DNA of 64,000 bases from Sulfitobacter noctilucicola (GTDB taxonomy: Bacteria > Pseudomonadota > Alphaproteobacteria > Rhodobacterales > Rhodobacteraceae): NCBI RefSeq assembly GCF_000622385.1, contig NZ_JASD01000002.1, positions 43,428 through 107,427 of the forward strand, written 5' to 3'. The notes under the pieces are model-generated. The model ran no database searches and had not been told where the DNA came from. It saw nothing but the letters and a program-made list of their open reading frames with translations. A program made the translations under genes and the position numbers. This document shows, one piece after another, positions 44,494 to 54,751 of this stretch; position 1 is the first letter of the stretch; the number at the start of each line of letters is the position of its first letter.

Positions 44494-44649
44494 TTACCAA
44501 GCGAACCAAGGCAGTTTGAAATACGTCAGCAAATGGGCAACCAAAGCTACGATCGTGAAGATCATAAAGCCGCTCATATAGACCGAGTGCAGTTCCTGCG
44601 CTTGCTCGTCTGTCAAACCTGTGAAGGACAGGTCATTTTTATCAGCCAT
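44494..44649 (-). CDS. pufB: Light-harvesting LH1 beta chain
   Basis: 51 residues, single membrane helix. The typical N-terminal [20 protein letters not shown] and the ligand His in VAHLLTY with the final PWFAW are those of LH1 beta. GGAG lies 6 bases before ATG 44649. Together with PufA it forms the LH1 ring. Confidence 0.97.
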   Translation of the reverse strand: MADKNDLSFTGLTDEQAQELHSVYMSGFMIFTIVALVAHLLTYFKLPWFAW

Positions 44650-44785
44650 GTTTTTCTCCTTAGAAAAAGTGCCGACGCCGCGTACCCCCCGCGGCGGGGT
44701 TACAACAGGGGCTCATCCCCTGCTCTAATCCACCACCCCGGGGGGGAGTGATGAACCTCTTTCTCGGGGAGGCTCCCGAATTTCG

Positions 44786-44816
44786 GTTGCCTGCGCGGGG
44801 CTAGTGCGCAGGCAAC
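44786..44816 (-). other. Hairpin between pufQ and pufB
   Basis: A perfect 11-bp stem, GTTGCCTGCGC / GCGCAGGCAAC, loop 9 bases, right behind the pufQ stop. The rest of the pufQ-pufB gap (44650-44785) has further GC-rich small hairpins, such as CAGGGG/CCCCTG near 44705-44722. Such 5' structures define and protect the pufBA mRNA. Confidence 0.6.
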
Positions 44817-44820
44817 GGGC

Positions 44821-45054
44821 TCACGCGGAAAAGATGCGTGGCGTTATGATACGGGCCTGTGACCACGCCGCCTTGACGGGGCCGCGTGCAGGCAACTCCA
44901 TCCGGCGCAATGCGGTCAGGGTCCATGTCAGGCAGGTCAAAGGCAGCGTCGCTGCAAAGATCACTGCGAAATAGACGTAATACTCGCGGATAGGGGCGGC
45001 GTGTTTGGCGCGGCCACTGGATGCGACGTGGGTATCAGTTGTCATGTCAGTCAT
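44821..45054 (-). CDS. pufQ: PufQ, bacteriochlorophyll-related accessory protein
   Basis: 77 residues with one membrane helix ([20 protein letters not shown]) and the conserved end [18 protein letters not shown], close to the PufQ pattern in Rhodobacter. It promotes bacteriochlorophyll synthesis or assembly. ATGA overlap with bchZ; GGGAGGAG precedes the start. Confidence 0.88.
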   Translation of the reverse strand: MTDMTTDTHVASSGRAKHAAPIREYYVYFAVIFAATLPLTCLTWTLTALRRMELPARGPVKAAWSQARIITPRIFSA

Positions 45055-46514
45055 GGTTTGGCTCCTCCCGAAGCAGGTTGCAGTCCTTGCACCGTTTCCA
45101 GAACAACCCGCTCTTCCCCGGCATCAAGTGCACGCTTTTCAGCGGCATCGCGCAGGGTTTTGGCGGCGGAAATCCGTGTCAGGATCGGATGGCTTGCGAC
45201 GATCTCGTCCAGCTTCGCCTGTGCATCGGCGTCCCATGGAAAATCACGTCTGAGTGGGGTCGGTGTGGCGGGCGTGGCATCCATTTCAGAAGCCAGCGGC
45301 AGGATGTGAAAGAGCGCGTCAAACAGACCGTTGCACACTTCCTGCACAATATATGTCGCCCCTGCGTAGCCCATAAACGGCGTGCCGGTTGCACGGCGAA
45401 TAGCGGCACCGGGAAAGCTCGCCGGAATGAACGTAGGAGCCGGACCAAAGCCCGTTTTCATTTCGGCCAGATACATCTTTTCGTTGATGGACCCCATCAG
45501 GATCAGCGGGCGCTTTTCATGCACCATCGCACGCACCTGATCATTATCGGTCTTCTTCCCGCGCGTACGGGCGACCGCAAAAGCGCAGGGCAACCCCAGG
45601 TCATTCTCAAGAAAATTCCGGATGCCACGCGCGTAGGTCTCGTTTGCCACAATCCCGAAAGAGGCAGTGGCAAAGAAATCCTGCGTAACAGACCGCCACA
45701 AATCCCAGACAGGTTTGATCGTTGAATGCTTTTCCTGCTCGATGAAGGGTTCCGGATCGAGGTCGAGCATCTCACCCAGCGTGCGCAGAAACTTCGTCGT
45801 GCTATCGACGCCAACCGGCGCTTGCAGATAGGGCTTGCCAAGCACTTCGCACAGGCCGCGTCCGAATTCGCGGTACATGCAGATGTTTACATCCGCATTT
45901 ACCAGATTGCGCATCTCGCCCACATGGCTGCCTAGCGGCATGACCATATTCACTTCTGCCCCGATCCCTTCGACCAGACGACGGATTTCGTGCAAATCGG
46001 ATGGCATATTGAACGTGCCATACATCGGACCCAAAATGTTGATGCGTGGCTTGGCCCCTTCCTCGCGTTTCTTCTCGGGTGGCATCCGGCCTTTGGTCAT
46101 CCCGAATTCGGTAAAGATCCATGTCATCGCCCGATCTGCGGCTTCCCACTGGTCCTCATCAATCGTGCGCGGCAGGAATCGCTGGATGTTTGTGCCCATG
46201 GGCGTGACACCGCCGCCGATCATCTCGGCAATTGACCCGGTCACAACGACTGCGGGCAGCGCAGGGTCCAGCACCTCCCAGGCGCGTTTCATCGCCTCCT
46301 CGGTGCCCGATCCCATTTCACCTTCGCCAAGTCCGGTGACAACAATCGGCAATTCGTGCGGTGGCAGCGCATCGGTATAATGCAGGACCGAAGTCACCGG
46401 TAGGTTCTCGCAACCCACCGGACCGTCGATTACACATTGCAACCCTTTGACGGCGCAGAAAGCATAGATCGCACCCCAGTATCCGCCAGCGCGGTCGTGG
46501 TCCTGCACTAGCAT
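45051..46514 (-). CDS. bchZ: Chlorophyllide a reductase subunit BchZ
   Basis: 487 residues, nitrogenase-like beta-type subunit of chlorophyllide a oxidoreductase, which reduces ring B. Cys-containing ligand region [13 protein letters not shown] near residue 33, and the family C-terminus. The start 46514 ([19 protein letters not shown]) has GGAGG 7 bases upstream; the frame extends 10 codons more. Its 3' end probably includes part of the puf promoter region. Confidence 0.95.
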   Translation of the reverse strand: MLVQDHDRAGGYWGAIYAFCAVKGLQCVIDGPVGCENLPVTSVLHYTDALPPHELPIVVTGLGEGEMGSGTEEAMKRAWEVLDPALPAVVVTGSIAEMIGGGVTPMGTNIQRFLPRTIDEDQWEAADRAMTWIFTEFGMTKGRMPPEKKREEGAKPRINILGPMYGTFNMPSDLHEIRRLVEGIGAEVNMVMPLGSHVGEMRNLVNADVNICMYREFGRGLCEVLGKPYLQAPVGVDSTTKFLRTLGEMLDLDPEPFIEQEKHSTIKPVWDLWRSVTQDFFATASFGIVANETYARGIRNFLENDLGLPCAFAVARTRGKKTDNDQVRAMVHEKRPLILMGSINEKMYLAEMKTGFGPAPTFIPASFPGAAIRRATGTPFMGYAGATYIVQEVCNGLFDALFHILPLASEMDATPATPTPLRRDFPWDADAQAKLDEIVASHPILTRISAAKTLRDAAEKRALDAGEERVVLETVQGLQPASGGAKP

Positions 46515-46563
46515 GACGCGACCTCCATCGGGCAGTGATCGCATTTATGAACCCATGCGGTCT

Positions 46564-48147
46564 TCATATCATCTGGCTCGCTTTGGCAGCCTTGGCCTGA
46601 CGCTCCAGCTTTTTGAGGTTCTGGGCACGGAACGAAGGTTGCAGATTCGGCGACCTCTCCCAGACACCGGCTGTGTCGCCCGCACCCACACCTTCAAAAA
46701 ACGCTCTCATTCGGCCCATGCGGTCCTTGTTGCCGATGGCCGCGTTCACGACCTCTTGCAAAGAACCGGCACCGGCTGGCCCCATAAGGGGCCGTGCGGA
46801 AATCAGGTTGGTAAAGTACAACGACGGGATGCCCAGCTCCTTGCCCTTTTGCACAACAGGCGTAGTGCCGATAGCCAGATCAGGCCGTATCGCTTCCATC
46901 GCGGCGCAATCGTCTTCAAGCGATGCGCGAAATTTCACCTTCACGCCCTTGGCCTCAAGCCATGCCGCATCATCCGCAGACCAAGAAGATTTCGCACACG
47001 CCGTGCCGACATAAGGAACGTCCGCGCCGCTTTCGATAAGCAACCGTGCAACCAGCAATTCCGATCCTTCGTAGCCCGACAGCGTAATCGTTCCGTTGAT
47101 CGGTGTTGCCGCAAGCGCGCCCCTTATCGCAGGCAGGAACGCGTTTTGCGCCGCCGCGATCCGGTCTTTTCCGATGTTGAACGCATCCCCGATGTTGGCG
47201 AGCCACGCCGCCGTGCCATCATGACCAACAGGAGCAGATCCGATGACGGGGCGACCTGCGGCCTGAAACTCTCGTACCGAAGCGGTATAGAAGGGATGGA
47301 TCGCAGCAACCGCACTGCAATCAAGTGCGGCATATAACTCGCGCCATTCGCGGCACGGCACAACCGGACCAGCGGCCAGACCCAAAGGTGCCAGCATCGC
47401 GCCGATCATCATCGGGTCTGCCGGAAACATCTCACCCAGCAAACTCACTGTCGGTCGATCAGAGGTCCCGCTTGCGGGCATGGCCACCGGGCCTGCTTCA
47501 ATCTCACGGCGGGCATAGTTCAGCATCGCACCAGCCAGAACATCCTTGGCCTCTGCGTGGGTCGGCACACCAAATCCGGGCACGTCGATCCCAACAACAC
47601 GCACGCCGTCAATCTCGTCCGGTAACAACCGCAACGGCACACCCGACGCCGTCGGCACACAAAGGTTCGTCACCACAATCGCGTCGAGCTTTTCAGGGTC
47701 GGCCACGTCATGGACGGCTTCGCGGATATCCTCGAACAGCTTTCCTGTTACCAACGTCTCGGAATTAAACGGCACATAACCGACCGACCGCCGCGCCCCG
47801 TAGAAATGCGACACAAACGTCAGACCGAAAACACAACAGGCGGAGCCGCTGAGGATTGTTGCCACCCGTTTCATCCGAAGACCCACGCGCAATGACCCGA
47901 ACGCGGGACACATGGACTGCGGCTTGTCGTGCGGGCCGGTAGGATAATCCTTGGCGAATTGGTCCATCATTTCGGATTGGCCCGCATCGCGCGCTGCCTG
48001 CGCCATCGTGGTTCCCGAATGACAGCCCGTCCCGTCCTGCGGCGCATCGGAGGTTACCGGCTCAAGATCAACACCGCTTGAGGCGTCATCGATCACGACC
48101 GCCCCCGCATCATCATAAGACACATGATATCCCACGCGCTCAGACAT
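46564..48147 (-). CDS. bchY: Chlorophyllide a reductase subunit BchY
   Basis: 527 residues, nitrogenase-like alpha-type subunit. Cys ligand candidates in SMCPAFGSLR, SGSACCVFGL and NLCVPTASGVP; they hold the 4Fe-4S cluster with BchZ. The start ATG 48147 overlaps bchX by 8 bp; the longer open frame lies inside bchX. Confidence 0.94.
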   Translation of the reverse strand: MSERVGYHVSYDDAGAVVIDDASSGVDLEPVTSDAPQDGTGCHSGTTMAQAARDAGQSEMMDQFAKDYPTGPHDKPQSMCPAFGSLRVGLRMKRVATILSGSACCVFGLTFVSHFYGARRSVGYVPFNSETLVTGKLFEDIREAVHDVADPEKLDAIVVTNLCVPTASGVPLRLLPDEIDGVRVVGIDVPGFGVPTHAEAKDVLAGAMLNYARREIEAGPVAMPASGTSDRPTVSLLGEMFPADPMMIGAMLAPLGLAAGPVVPCREWRELYAALDCSAVAAIHPFYTASVREFQAAGRPVIGSAPVGHDGTAAWLANIGDAFNIGKDRIAAAQNAFLPAIRGALAATPINGTITLSGYEGSELLVARLLIESGADVPYVGTACAKSSWSADDAAWLEAKGVKVKFRASLEDDCAAMEAIRPDLAIGTTPVVQKGKELGIPSLYFTNLISARPLMGPAGAGSLQEVVNAAIGNKDRMGRMRAFFEGVGAGDTAGVWERSPNLQPSFRAQNLKKLERQAKAAKASQMI

Positions 48148-49159
48148 CTTCGTATATAACCTCAAGCGAAACTTTGGGCTTGTTGAATTTGCCGCGCATG
48201 TCGGCATCGGTCGCAGGTTCCAGCACGACATCGCCGCCGGTTTCCGACGCGTCGAACAATCCCAGCAACCCGTCCTGATCAAGCGGCGTTGGCCGTACGG
48301 GCGGTGCTTCATGCACTTGCAACCCCAGCTCTGCGAACAGCGCACCCCACTGGCTCTCCATCGTGCCGACAATCTGATAATTTGCGGATTTCTTGCGCAG
48401 GTCATCGTCTTGCGGGATCGCCGCCAGCACCGGAATATCGACCGCCTTGGCAAAAGCCGCTGCCTCACCAGACCCGTCGTCCTTGTTGATTACCAGCCCC
48501 GCGACGCCCACGTTCCCGCCAAGCTTGCGAAAATATTCAACTGCCGAGCAGACGTTGTTCGCCACATAAAGCGATTGAAGATCGTTTGACGCGACAAGGA
48601 TAACCTTCTGCGCCATGTCGCGGGCAATCGGCAGGCCGAACCCGCCGCAGACAACATCGCCGAGAAAATCGAGGAGTACATAATCAAAATCCCAATCATG
48701 AAATCCAAGTTTCTCCAACAGCTCGAAACCGTGAATGATGCCGCGCCCGCCGCAGCCGCGACCAACTTCGGGGCCACCAAGCTCCATCGCGAACACGCCA
48801 CCGCGTTTGAAACAGACGTCACCGATCTGAACTTCCTCGCCCGCCAGCTTTTTGCGGGTCGACGTTTCGATGATCGTTGGGCATGCCTTGCCCCCGAACA
48901 GCAGCGATGTGGTATCCGATTTCGGATCACATCCGATCAGCAGTACGCGTTTCCCCTGCTCTGCCATCATGTGGCTGAGGTTCGCCAGCGTGAAGGATTT
49001 GCCGATGCCCCCCTTGCCGTAGATCGCGATAATCTGGGTTTTCGACTTCGGCTCTTCGGTGACGATGTCCGCGAAGTCTTCGTTCGCCTCGTCACGCAAG
49101 CGCTGATCAAAATCCTTGATCGTGCCGCCGTCCTTCAGGTTGGGGATATCAAGTGTCAT
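48140..49159 (-). CDS. bchX: Chlorophyllide a reductase iron protein BchX
   Basis: 339 residues, NifH-like ATPase electron donor. P-loop [16 protein letters not shown], cluster cysteines in GRGCGGRG and [10 protein letters not shown]. It delivers electrons to BchY-BchZ with ATP hydrolysis. It overlaps bchC by 4 bases (ATGA). Confidence 0.95.
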   Translation of the reverse strand: MTLDIPNLKDGGTIKDFDQRLRDEANEDFADIVTEEPKSKTQIIAIYGKGGIGKSFTLANLSHMMAEQGKRVLLIGCDPKSDTTSLLFGGKACPTIIETSTRKKLAGEEVQIGDVCFKRGGVFAMELGGPEVGRGCGGRGIIHGFELLEKLGFHDWDFDYVLLDFLGDVVCGGFGLPIARDMAQKVILVASNDLQSLYVANNVCSAVEYFRKLGGNVGVAGLVINKDDGSGEAAAFAKAVDIPVLAAIPQDDDLRKKSANYQIVGTMESQWGALFAELGLQVHEAPPVRPTPLDQDGLLGLFDASETGGDVVLEPATDADMRGKFNKPKVSLEVIYEDV

Positions 49160-50097
49160 GCGTGACCTTTCCAGTCGAGTATCATTTTAAGGCAATCGCC
49201 GTCGCTAAATGCGGTCTCGTAGGCTCGGGGTGCTTCTTTCGCGTCCATCCGATGGGTGATCAGCCCTGCAAGGCTCAGCGCACCGCATTCCACCAACGAC
49301 CGCGTGGCAATCAGGTCATCGCGGGTCCACTCGGCGGCCACACGAAAACGGGCTTCCTTCATAAAGGCAGGTGGAAAGGCAAAGCTGATCGGCTGTGCGT
49401 AGAACCCCGCCAGAACAATCTCGCCACCTTTTACGATGCGGCCAATCAGATCGGCGATCACGGGCACGGAACCCGAAGCATCGTAGACAGAAGTATAGTC
49501 GCGGCGCGTGTCAGCATCGGGGTGGATCACTTCGTAACCTTCGGCGCCGGCACTGCGCTGCGGATCAATCTCCCAGACCGTGGGCGAAGGCGCACCCGCA
49601 GCAATCGTAAGACGCGCCAGCAGGCGACCCAGAACACCGTGACCGACAATCAGATCCGGCACAGCCTTGCCCTGTCCGGCCATTGCGTGACGCGCGGTTG
49701 CGGCCAGCGCAAGCAGCGCGCCTTCGGCTTTCAATTCTGGATCAATGCGGGTGACGCGGTCTGCGTCCGACACCAGCAAGGATGCCGCCCCGCCGAACAA
49801 TCCAAACGCACCATCAAAACAATTCGCCCCCGGCACAAAGACGCGGTCGCCGGGTTTGTATCCGGTTGCGGCACCCGCCTCGACCACTTCGCCTGCGGCC
49901 TCGTATCCCGGCACCAGCGGATACCCCATTCCGGGGAAGGGCGGCATGTCGCCGGACCATAACAGCTTTTCAGTACCGGTAGAGATCCCCGAGTGGGCAA
50001 CAGCAACCACAATGTCATTCTTTGACGGAGCAACCACCTTGAGACAATCAAGGCTCAGGTCGTGAGGTCCGTTCAGAATAACTGCGGTGGTTTCCAT
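49156..50097 (-). CDS. bchC: Bacteriochlorophyllide a dehydrogenase BchC
   Basis: 313 residues, zinc-type alcohol dehydrogenase-like oxidoreductase that oxidises the 3-hydroxyethyl group to acetyl. [19 protein letters not shown] and a nucleotide-binding region ([14 protein letters not shown]). The start 50097 has GGAG 4 bases before; ATG 50115 is a weaker alternative. First gene of bchCXYZ-puf; the PpsR pair is just upstream. Confidence 0.93.
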   Translation of the reverse strand: METTAVILNGPHDLSLDCLKVVAPSKNDIVVAVAHSGISTGTEKLLWSGDMPPFPGMGYPLVPGYEAAGEVVEAGAATGYKPGDRVFVPGANCFDGAFGLFGGAASLLVSDADRVTRIDPELKAEGALLALAATARHAMAGQGKAVPDLIVGHGVLGRLLARLTIAAGAPSPTVWEIDPQRSAGAEGYEVIHPDADTRRDYTSVYDASGSVPVIADLIGRIVKGGEIVLAGFYAQPISFAFPPAFMKEARFRVAAEWTRDDLIATRSLVECGALSLAGLITHRMDAKEAPRAYETAFSDGDCLKMILDWKGHA

Positions 50098-50164
50098 CAA
50101 GCTCCCCCTCATCACCCGCCTGCAATGCGGCCCGAAGGGACTCGCTCAGCAGGTGGCGTCTTAA

Positions 50165-50208
50165 TGTAAGCTAAAACTGACAGTATATTGTGTCAACTAA
50201 AATGGACA
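50165..50208. promoter_or_regulatory. Tandem PpsR/CrtJ sites before bchC
   Basis: TGTAAGCTAAAACTGACA (50165-50182) and TGTCAACTAAAATGGACA (50191-50208), each TGT-N12-ACA, exactly 8 bases apart as in the classical bchC promoter of Rhodobacter. The second ends right at the crtF stop codon. Confidence 0.85.
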
Positions 50209-50209
50209 C

Positions 50210-51343
50210 TTATTCTTGGGCTTTGTGCGCCACCACGCAGGACGTAATGAAAGAACGACGCGTCCGAACAAGGTCGACCGATTGAAAACCAGCGGTCAGA
50301 CAAAGCGCTTTGATCTGCGCGGCGCTACGTGTCTTGCCGGTTCCCATCGCGAGTGTATACAGCGCGAAATAGGCATCTCCGGCCTTTGTCGGTGTCTCAC
50401 CGCCACTCATTGGCTCAGAAATAATCAGCCGCCCGCCAGCTGGCAGCGCCTCGAATATTTTAGTCAACAAGCGGGCCACGGTTTCGTCCGCGTGATCGTA
50501 TAAAACCCGTATCAGAGATATCGTATCAGCGCCCATGGGAAGAGAATCGGTTCGGAACGAGCCTGCCTCGATTTTGGTTCTGGCCGTCAATCCATTCTTC
50601 GCAAACCGCTCGGTCGCCTCGGGCACCACAGGCGGCAGATCGAACAGCGTCAGTTCAAGCGTGTCGTACCGCTTGGCCACTTCAGCAAGGAAAGCACCCG
50701 TTCCCCCGCCGATGTCCATCAAACGGCGCACGCCCTTTAATGAAACAGCATCAAGCGTGTCATCTGCGACCAGCAACTGGCTTTGCGCCATCAGTTCCGA
50801 ATAGGTACGCGCCAGCGCCGGATCTACATCACCTCCAAACACATAGGGCCAAAACCCCGCAAGTTCGGGTGACGTCTCACCTCGGAAGAAGGCAACGGGA
50901 TCCGCAAGGTCACGATAAAGCACATCATGGTGACGGATCATTTCCTGCAATCCCGGCGCGCCGACAAGCGCCGCACCGCGTTGTGTCAGCGCATATCTCT
51001 TGTTTCGCTTTCTCCTCACCAGCCCTAGCGCAGTCGCTGCCCGCAGCAATACCTCCATCCGCGCAACCGGTACATCAGTGACAGCCGAAAGGGCACCACA
51101 GTCCATCGGCCCCCGCATCAGGCGCGCGGGTATATCCAGCTTGACCACTGCCAGCAAAACCTGCGAATGGCAAAACCCCGCGAGCAGATCGAACAGCGCT
51201 TCGCCCTCACGCCGCACCCGTCTGCGCGTGAACGGAAACCGCGCAGCCCATTTTTGGAAACCGCGCTTTGCAATCAGATTGTTGAGAGAAGGAAGCAGCC
51301 CAGTGCCAGTAGCCTGTTCCTCGGGGGCCGGGCTGTCAGCCAT
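50210..51343 (-). CDS. crtF: Hydroxyneurosporene/demethylspheroidene O-methyltransferase CrtF
   Basis: 377 residues. A dimerisation/winged-helix part is followed by an SAM-dependent methyltransferase domain (LMDIGGGTGAFLAEVA, FDLPPVVPEA, LIISEPMSGGETP). It methylates the 1-hydroxyl group of carotenoids to give the methoxy group of spheroidene. The start 51343 overlaps crtE by 8 bp; the frame extends 10 codons further. Confidence 0.92.
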   Translation of the reverse strand: MADSPAPEEQATGTGLLPSLNNLIAKRGFQKWAARFPFTRRRVRREGEALFDLLAGFCHSQVLLAVVKLDIPARLMRGPMDCGALSAVTDVPVARMEVLLRAATALGLVRRKRNKRYALTQRGAALVGAPGLQEMIRHHDVLYRDLADPVAFFRGETSPELAGFWPYVFGGDVDPALARTYSELMAQSQLLVADDTLDAVSLKGVRRLMDIGGGTGAFLAEVAKRYDTLELTLFDLPPVVPEATERFAKNGLTARTKIEAGSFRTDSLPMGADTISLIRVLYDHADETVARLLTKIFEALPAGGRLIISEPMSGGETPTKAGDAYFALYTLAMGTGKTRSAAQIKALCLTAGFQSVDLVRTRRSFITSCVVAHKAQE

Positions 51344-52226
51344 TCGGTGTGTCGTTGGGCTGCTGACCGGCACGCCACTTGATCGGGGTCAGAACTTCGG
51401 CCTGCGCCCTCACAAGATTTGCCAACATCTCTTCACCGGGGCATTTCGGGATGGAGGCAATCGCACCCGTCAGAATTTCGCGCATGTGGGCAATCGCGCC
51501 CTGAATGCCGAATTCGGTGACTGCATTGGGACGGCCATGCAGATCGTCCTGCCCGACAGGTTTACCCAGAGTATCCTCGTCATAAAGCGCATCGCGCAAA
51601 TCATCGGCGACCTGAAACGCTTCGCCAATACGCGCACCCAACTCTTCCCAAGGTTCCGCATCTTCGCCAGCCGCGACCGCGCCCATTTGTGTCGCCGCCA
51701 TAAACAATGCGCCGGTCTTGGCACGGTGGTAGGCGCGCAAGTCGACGTCATCTTCGCTTTCCCACCCCTGCCCCGCACAGATACCATTTGGCATGCCGGA
51801 CCGGTTAGACAGAATTCCGATAAGCTTCGCCGCCTGCTCCGGATCGTGCAGCGCGGCCTTCGCCAGAACTTCAAACGCCATGATGATCAAGCTATCACCC
51901 GCGAGCACGGCCAGCGGCTCGCCAAACGCTTTGTGCACCGACGGCTTGCCACGTCTGGTGTCAGCATCGTCAAAACAGGGGAGGTCGTCGTGAACCAGCG
52001 AAGCGCAGTGCATCAATTCAAGCGCTGCTGCCGCGGCATCGGACAATGCCGGCGTCCTGTCTCCGCAAGCTGCGGCGACCGCCATCAGGATCGACGGCCT
52101 GATCCGCGCACCGCCCGGCGTGACCGTGTAATGCAGCGCCGATGCGAGCTTGGCGGGGGAGGGAGACGCCTGCCCCTGACGGATGGCTTTTGTGATGGCC
52201 GTATCGATCCGTAAGGCAAAATCCAT
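51336..52226 (-). CDS. crtE: Geranylgeranyl diphosphate synthase CrtE
   Basis: 296 residues, trans-isoprenyl diphosphate synthase: first Asp-rich motif in LVHDDLPCFDDADTRRG, second in QVADDLRDALYD. It makes GGPP for carotenoids and the bacteriochlorophyll tail. Divergent from crtD with PpsR sites between. Confidence 0.93.
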   Translation of the reverse strand: MDFALRIDTAITKAIRQGQASPSPAKLASALHYTVTPGGARIRPSILMAVAAACGDRTPALSDAAAAALELMHCASLVHDDLPCFDDADTRRGKPSVHKAFGEPLAVLAGDSLIIMAFEVLAKAALHDPEQAAKLIGILSNRSGMPNGICAGQGWESEDDVDLRAYHRAKTGALFMAATQMGAVAAGEDAEPWEELGARIGEAFQVADDLRDALYDEDTLGKPVGQDDLHGRPNAVTEFGIQGAIAHMREILTGAIASIPKCPGEEMLANLVRAQAEVLTPIKWRAGQQPNDTPNG

Positions 52227-52251
52227 GCGCGACTCTCCATGCTGCTTTCAG

Positions 52252-52294
52252 TGTAGTCTATTGATGACGGGCCATGTGTCAACTAAACTTGACA
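52252..52294. promoter_or_regulatory. PpsR/CrtJ sites between crtE and crtD
   Basis: A perfect site TGTCAACTAAACTTGACA at 52277-52294, embedded in a 28-base palindrome (52272-52299). A degenerate partner with TGT-N12-ACG lies at 52252-52269, 7 bases before. They serve both divergent carotenoid operons. Confidence 0.8.
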
Positions 52295-52321
52295 CATGGA
52301 ATCACTCAACGTCTGATCGCT

Positions 52322-53809
52322 ATGACAGAAGAACGTCCTCATATTGCCGTTATCGGTGCCGGCATCGGGGGGCTTGCCGCAGCGCTAAGGCTCGCTCATA
52401 GCGGCGCAAAAGTCAGTGTGTTTGAGCGCCACGCAGAGCCGGGCGGCAAGATGCGCACCGCACCTTCGGTCGCGGGGCCAGTTGATGCAGGACCGACCGT
52501 CCTGACCATGAAGCGTGTATTCGAAGATCTGTTTGCCGATACAGGTAGCCGGATCGAGAACCACGTAACGCTTGAAGAAGAGAATATTCTGGCGCGGCAC
52601 TTCTGGTCTGATGGCACGACCCTTGATCTGATGCGGGACCCGTCCGAAAGCCAGCAAAATGTCGCGCAGGTTTTTGGCAAGGATGCCGCATCGGCCTTCG
52701 CCGCATTCACGGAAAAGACCAGAAATCTATTTAGCGCATTTGAAGGGCCGATGATGCGCACGGCCGCGCCGTCCCTCGTGACGCTCTCTGCGCAAACCAT
52801 GCGCCGCCCCTCCCTGATCCGCCAGATGGATGTGTTTCGCAGTCTCGATACCAACCTCACCCATCAGTTCAGGGAGCCGAAGCTTGTCCAGCTGTTTGGC
52901 CGCTACGCGACTTACGTGGGCGGCATTCCCGATGCATCCCCTGCCCTGCTTAGCCTGATCTGGCAGGCCGAAGCACAGGGTGTCTGGTACGTCAAAGGGG
53001 GCATGCACAAGCTGGCCGTGGCAATCGCCGACCGCGCCAAAGAATGTGGCGCAGTGTTCCACTATAACCACCATATCGAACGGATAGACGTAGAAGCCGG
53101 CAAACCGGTTGCTGTCGTCACCGACAAAGGTCGGGTCAGGGTAGACGCGGTGTTATTCAATGGCGACCCCCGCGCCTTGCAAAAGGGTATGCTGGGAAAT
53201 GACATCCGCCATGCTGTTTCCGATAGCGGTACGGAACCACGCAGCCTTTCGGCCTATGTCCACAGTTTTGCAGCAACCGCCACCGGCATACCGCTTGCCG
53301 GACACAACGTATTTTTCTGCGATGATCCACACGAAGAATTCGGCCCGCTTTCGCAAGGGAACACACCGCGCCAGGCAACCCTTTATGTCTGCGCACAAGA
53401 CAGGTTCGGCGGTGCCATCCCCGAAGGGCCGGAACGGTTCGAGCTTATCATGAACGCGCCACCGGTCGCGGATACAGCGGCCATCTCACAAGAGGAGCGA
53501 CAAGAATGCCATACGTCGATAATGGAACGCCTGCTGCATTTCGGTCTGCACTTCAGCCCGCGACCGCCTGCAAACAATCTGACGATGCCCCAGAATTTCG
53601 CGGCTCTGTTTCCCGCCTCGAACGGCGCACTCTACGGGCGATCCCCGCACGGGATGATGGCGGCCTTCCACCGGCCGACCGTACGCAGCAAGATCACAGG
53701 CCTGTATCTGGTCGGCGGTGGGATACATCCGGGGGCGGGCATTCCGATGGCAACCCTTTGCGCGATGCATGCGGCAGAGGCGATCTTGAAAGACCATTCT
53801 TTGACTTAG
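52322..53809 (+). CDS. crtD: 1-Hydroxycarotenoid 3,4-desaturase CrtD
   Basis: 495 residues, FAD-dependent phytoene-desaturase-like protein: IAVIGAGIGGLAAALRLAHS at the N-terminus, and the C-terminal LYLVGGGIHPGAGIPM. It introduces the 3,4 double bond in the spheroidene pathway. Start 52322 chosen because the earlier ATG 52274 lies inside the PpsR site. CrtD is distinguished from CrtI by operon position with crtC. Confidence 0.92.
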   Translation: MTEERPHIAVIGAGIGGLAAALRLAHSGAKVSVFERHAEPGGKMRTAPSVAGPVDAGPTVLTMKRVFEDLFADTGSRIENHVTLEEENILARHFWSDGTTLDLMRDPSESQQNVAQVFGKDAASAFAAFTEKTRNLFSAFEGPMMRTAAPSLVTLSAQTMRRPSLIRQMDVFRSLDTNLTHQFREPKLVQLFGRYATYVGGIPDASPALLSLIWQAEAQGVWYVKGGMHKLAVAIADRAKECGAVFHYNHHIERIDVEAGKPVAVVTDKGRVRVDAVLFNGDPRALQKGMLGNDIRHAVSDSGTEPRSLSAYVHSFAATATGIPLAGHNVFFCDDPHEEFGPLSQGNTPRQATLYVCAQDRFGGAIPEGPERFELIMNAPPVADTAAISQEERQECHTSIMERLLHFGLHFSPRPPANNLTMPQNFAALFPASNGALYGRSPHGMMAAFHRPTVRSKITGLYLVGGGIHPGAGIPMATLCAMHAAEAILKDHSLT

Positions 53810-54720
53810 ACGTCCCCGCAGGCGGGTATGCTTGGTGGTATGTCGATGGCCTTTCTGATGACGGAAAACGCGCGGTTTCGGTGATCGGTTTCATAGGCTC
53901 GGTATTCTCGCCTTGGTACGCATGGTCAGGGCGCCACACCCCCGCCAATCATTGCTGTATCAACGTCGCAACCTACGGGAAAGGCGGGCGGTTCACGATG
54001 ACCGACAGAGGAACCTCTGCTCTGCGCACGTCCCCCGACCAATTCACCGTTGGCCCGTCTTCCATGACATGGACAGGCAACGACCTGATCATCGACATCA
54101 ATGAAATTTCATCGCTCCCGCTGGTGTCACGTGTGCGGGGACGGATAACCGTCACCCCGTCTGCCATCACGTCGGTTGAGCTTCCCCTGACCCCGGATGG
54201 CGCTCACATTTGGCGCCCCTTTGCGCCGGTTAGCCGCATCAAAGTCGACCTCGAAGCCAAAGGGTGGCAATTCGACGGCCATGGATATTTCGACAGTAAC
54301 TTCGGCACCCGCCCGCTGGAAACCGACTTCAGCTATTGGACGTGGGGCCGATATCCCACCAAGGCTGGCGCTACATGCTTTTACGATGCAGACCGGCGTG
54401 ACGGCACTACACTGGACGCCGCCATTGCCTTTGACACAAACGGCCATGCTTCTGTCACGGGAGCCCCGCCGCGTACCGGCTTCAAACGCACGCTTTGGGC
54501 GCTGCGCCGCGAGACCCGCGCCGACCACGGCACCACTCCGCGTCAGGTCAAACCGATGCTGGATGCGCCATTTTATTCCCGGTCTGTCGTTGAGACGTCT
54601 ATCAACGGCGAAAAGACACAAGGCGTGCATGAGGCACTCGATCTCGAACGCTATGCGTCACCCTTGTTGAAACCGATGCTTGCTGTACGCGTCCCGCGCC
54701 GCGCCAAGTGGCGCTTTTGA
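53758..54720 (+). CDS. crtC: Carotenoid 1,2-hydratase CrtC
   Basis: About 320 residues. Conserved PAGGYAWWYVDGLSDDGKR, GSVFSPWYAWSGR and the middle ANHCCINVATYG match hydroxyneurosporene synthase. It adds water across the 1,2 bond of neurosporene-type carotenoids. No ATG precedes the conserved N-terminus in this frame near the gene border. The likely start is TTG 53758, giving a 52-bp overlap with crtD; GTG 53881 would remove the conserved PGGYAWW segment. The open frame extends further upstream inside crtD but without family character. Confidence 0.8.
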   Translation: MRDACGRGDLERPFFDLDVPAGGYAWWYVDGLSDDGKRAVSVIGFIGSVFSPWYAWSGRHTPANHCCINVATYGKGGRFTMTDRGTSALRTSPDQFTVGPSSMTWTGNDLIIDINEISSLPLVSRVRGRITVTPSAITSVELPLTPDGAHIWRPFAPVSRIKVDLEAKGWQFDGHGYFDSNFGTRPLETDFSYWTWGRYPTKAGATCFYDADRRDGTTLDAAIAFDTNGHASVTGAPPRTGFKRTLWALRRETRADHGTTPRQVKPMLDAPFYSRSVVETSINGEKTQGVHEALDLERYASPLLKPMLAVRVPRRAKWRF

Positions 54721-54751
54721 CGCGACATACCTACGGCCAGTTATACTTCCG

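Noticed and set aside
46564..48468. Long form of bchY reading back into bchX
   Set aside because: The first 107 codons are Arg/Cys-rich and out of family; ATG 48147 gives the normal N-terminus.
53506..53757. ATG-started extension of crtC inside crtD
   Set aside because: The extension has no resemblance to carotenoid hydratases and sits in the conserved end of crtD.
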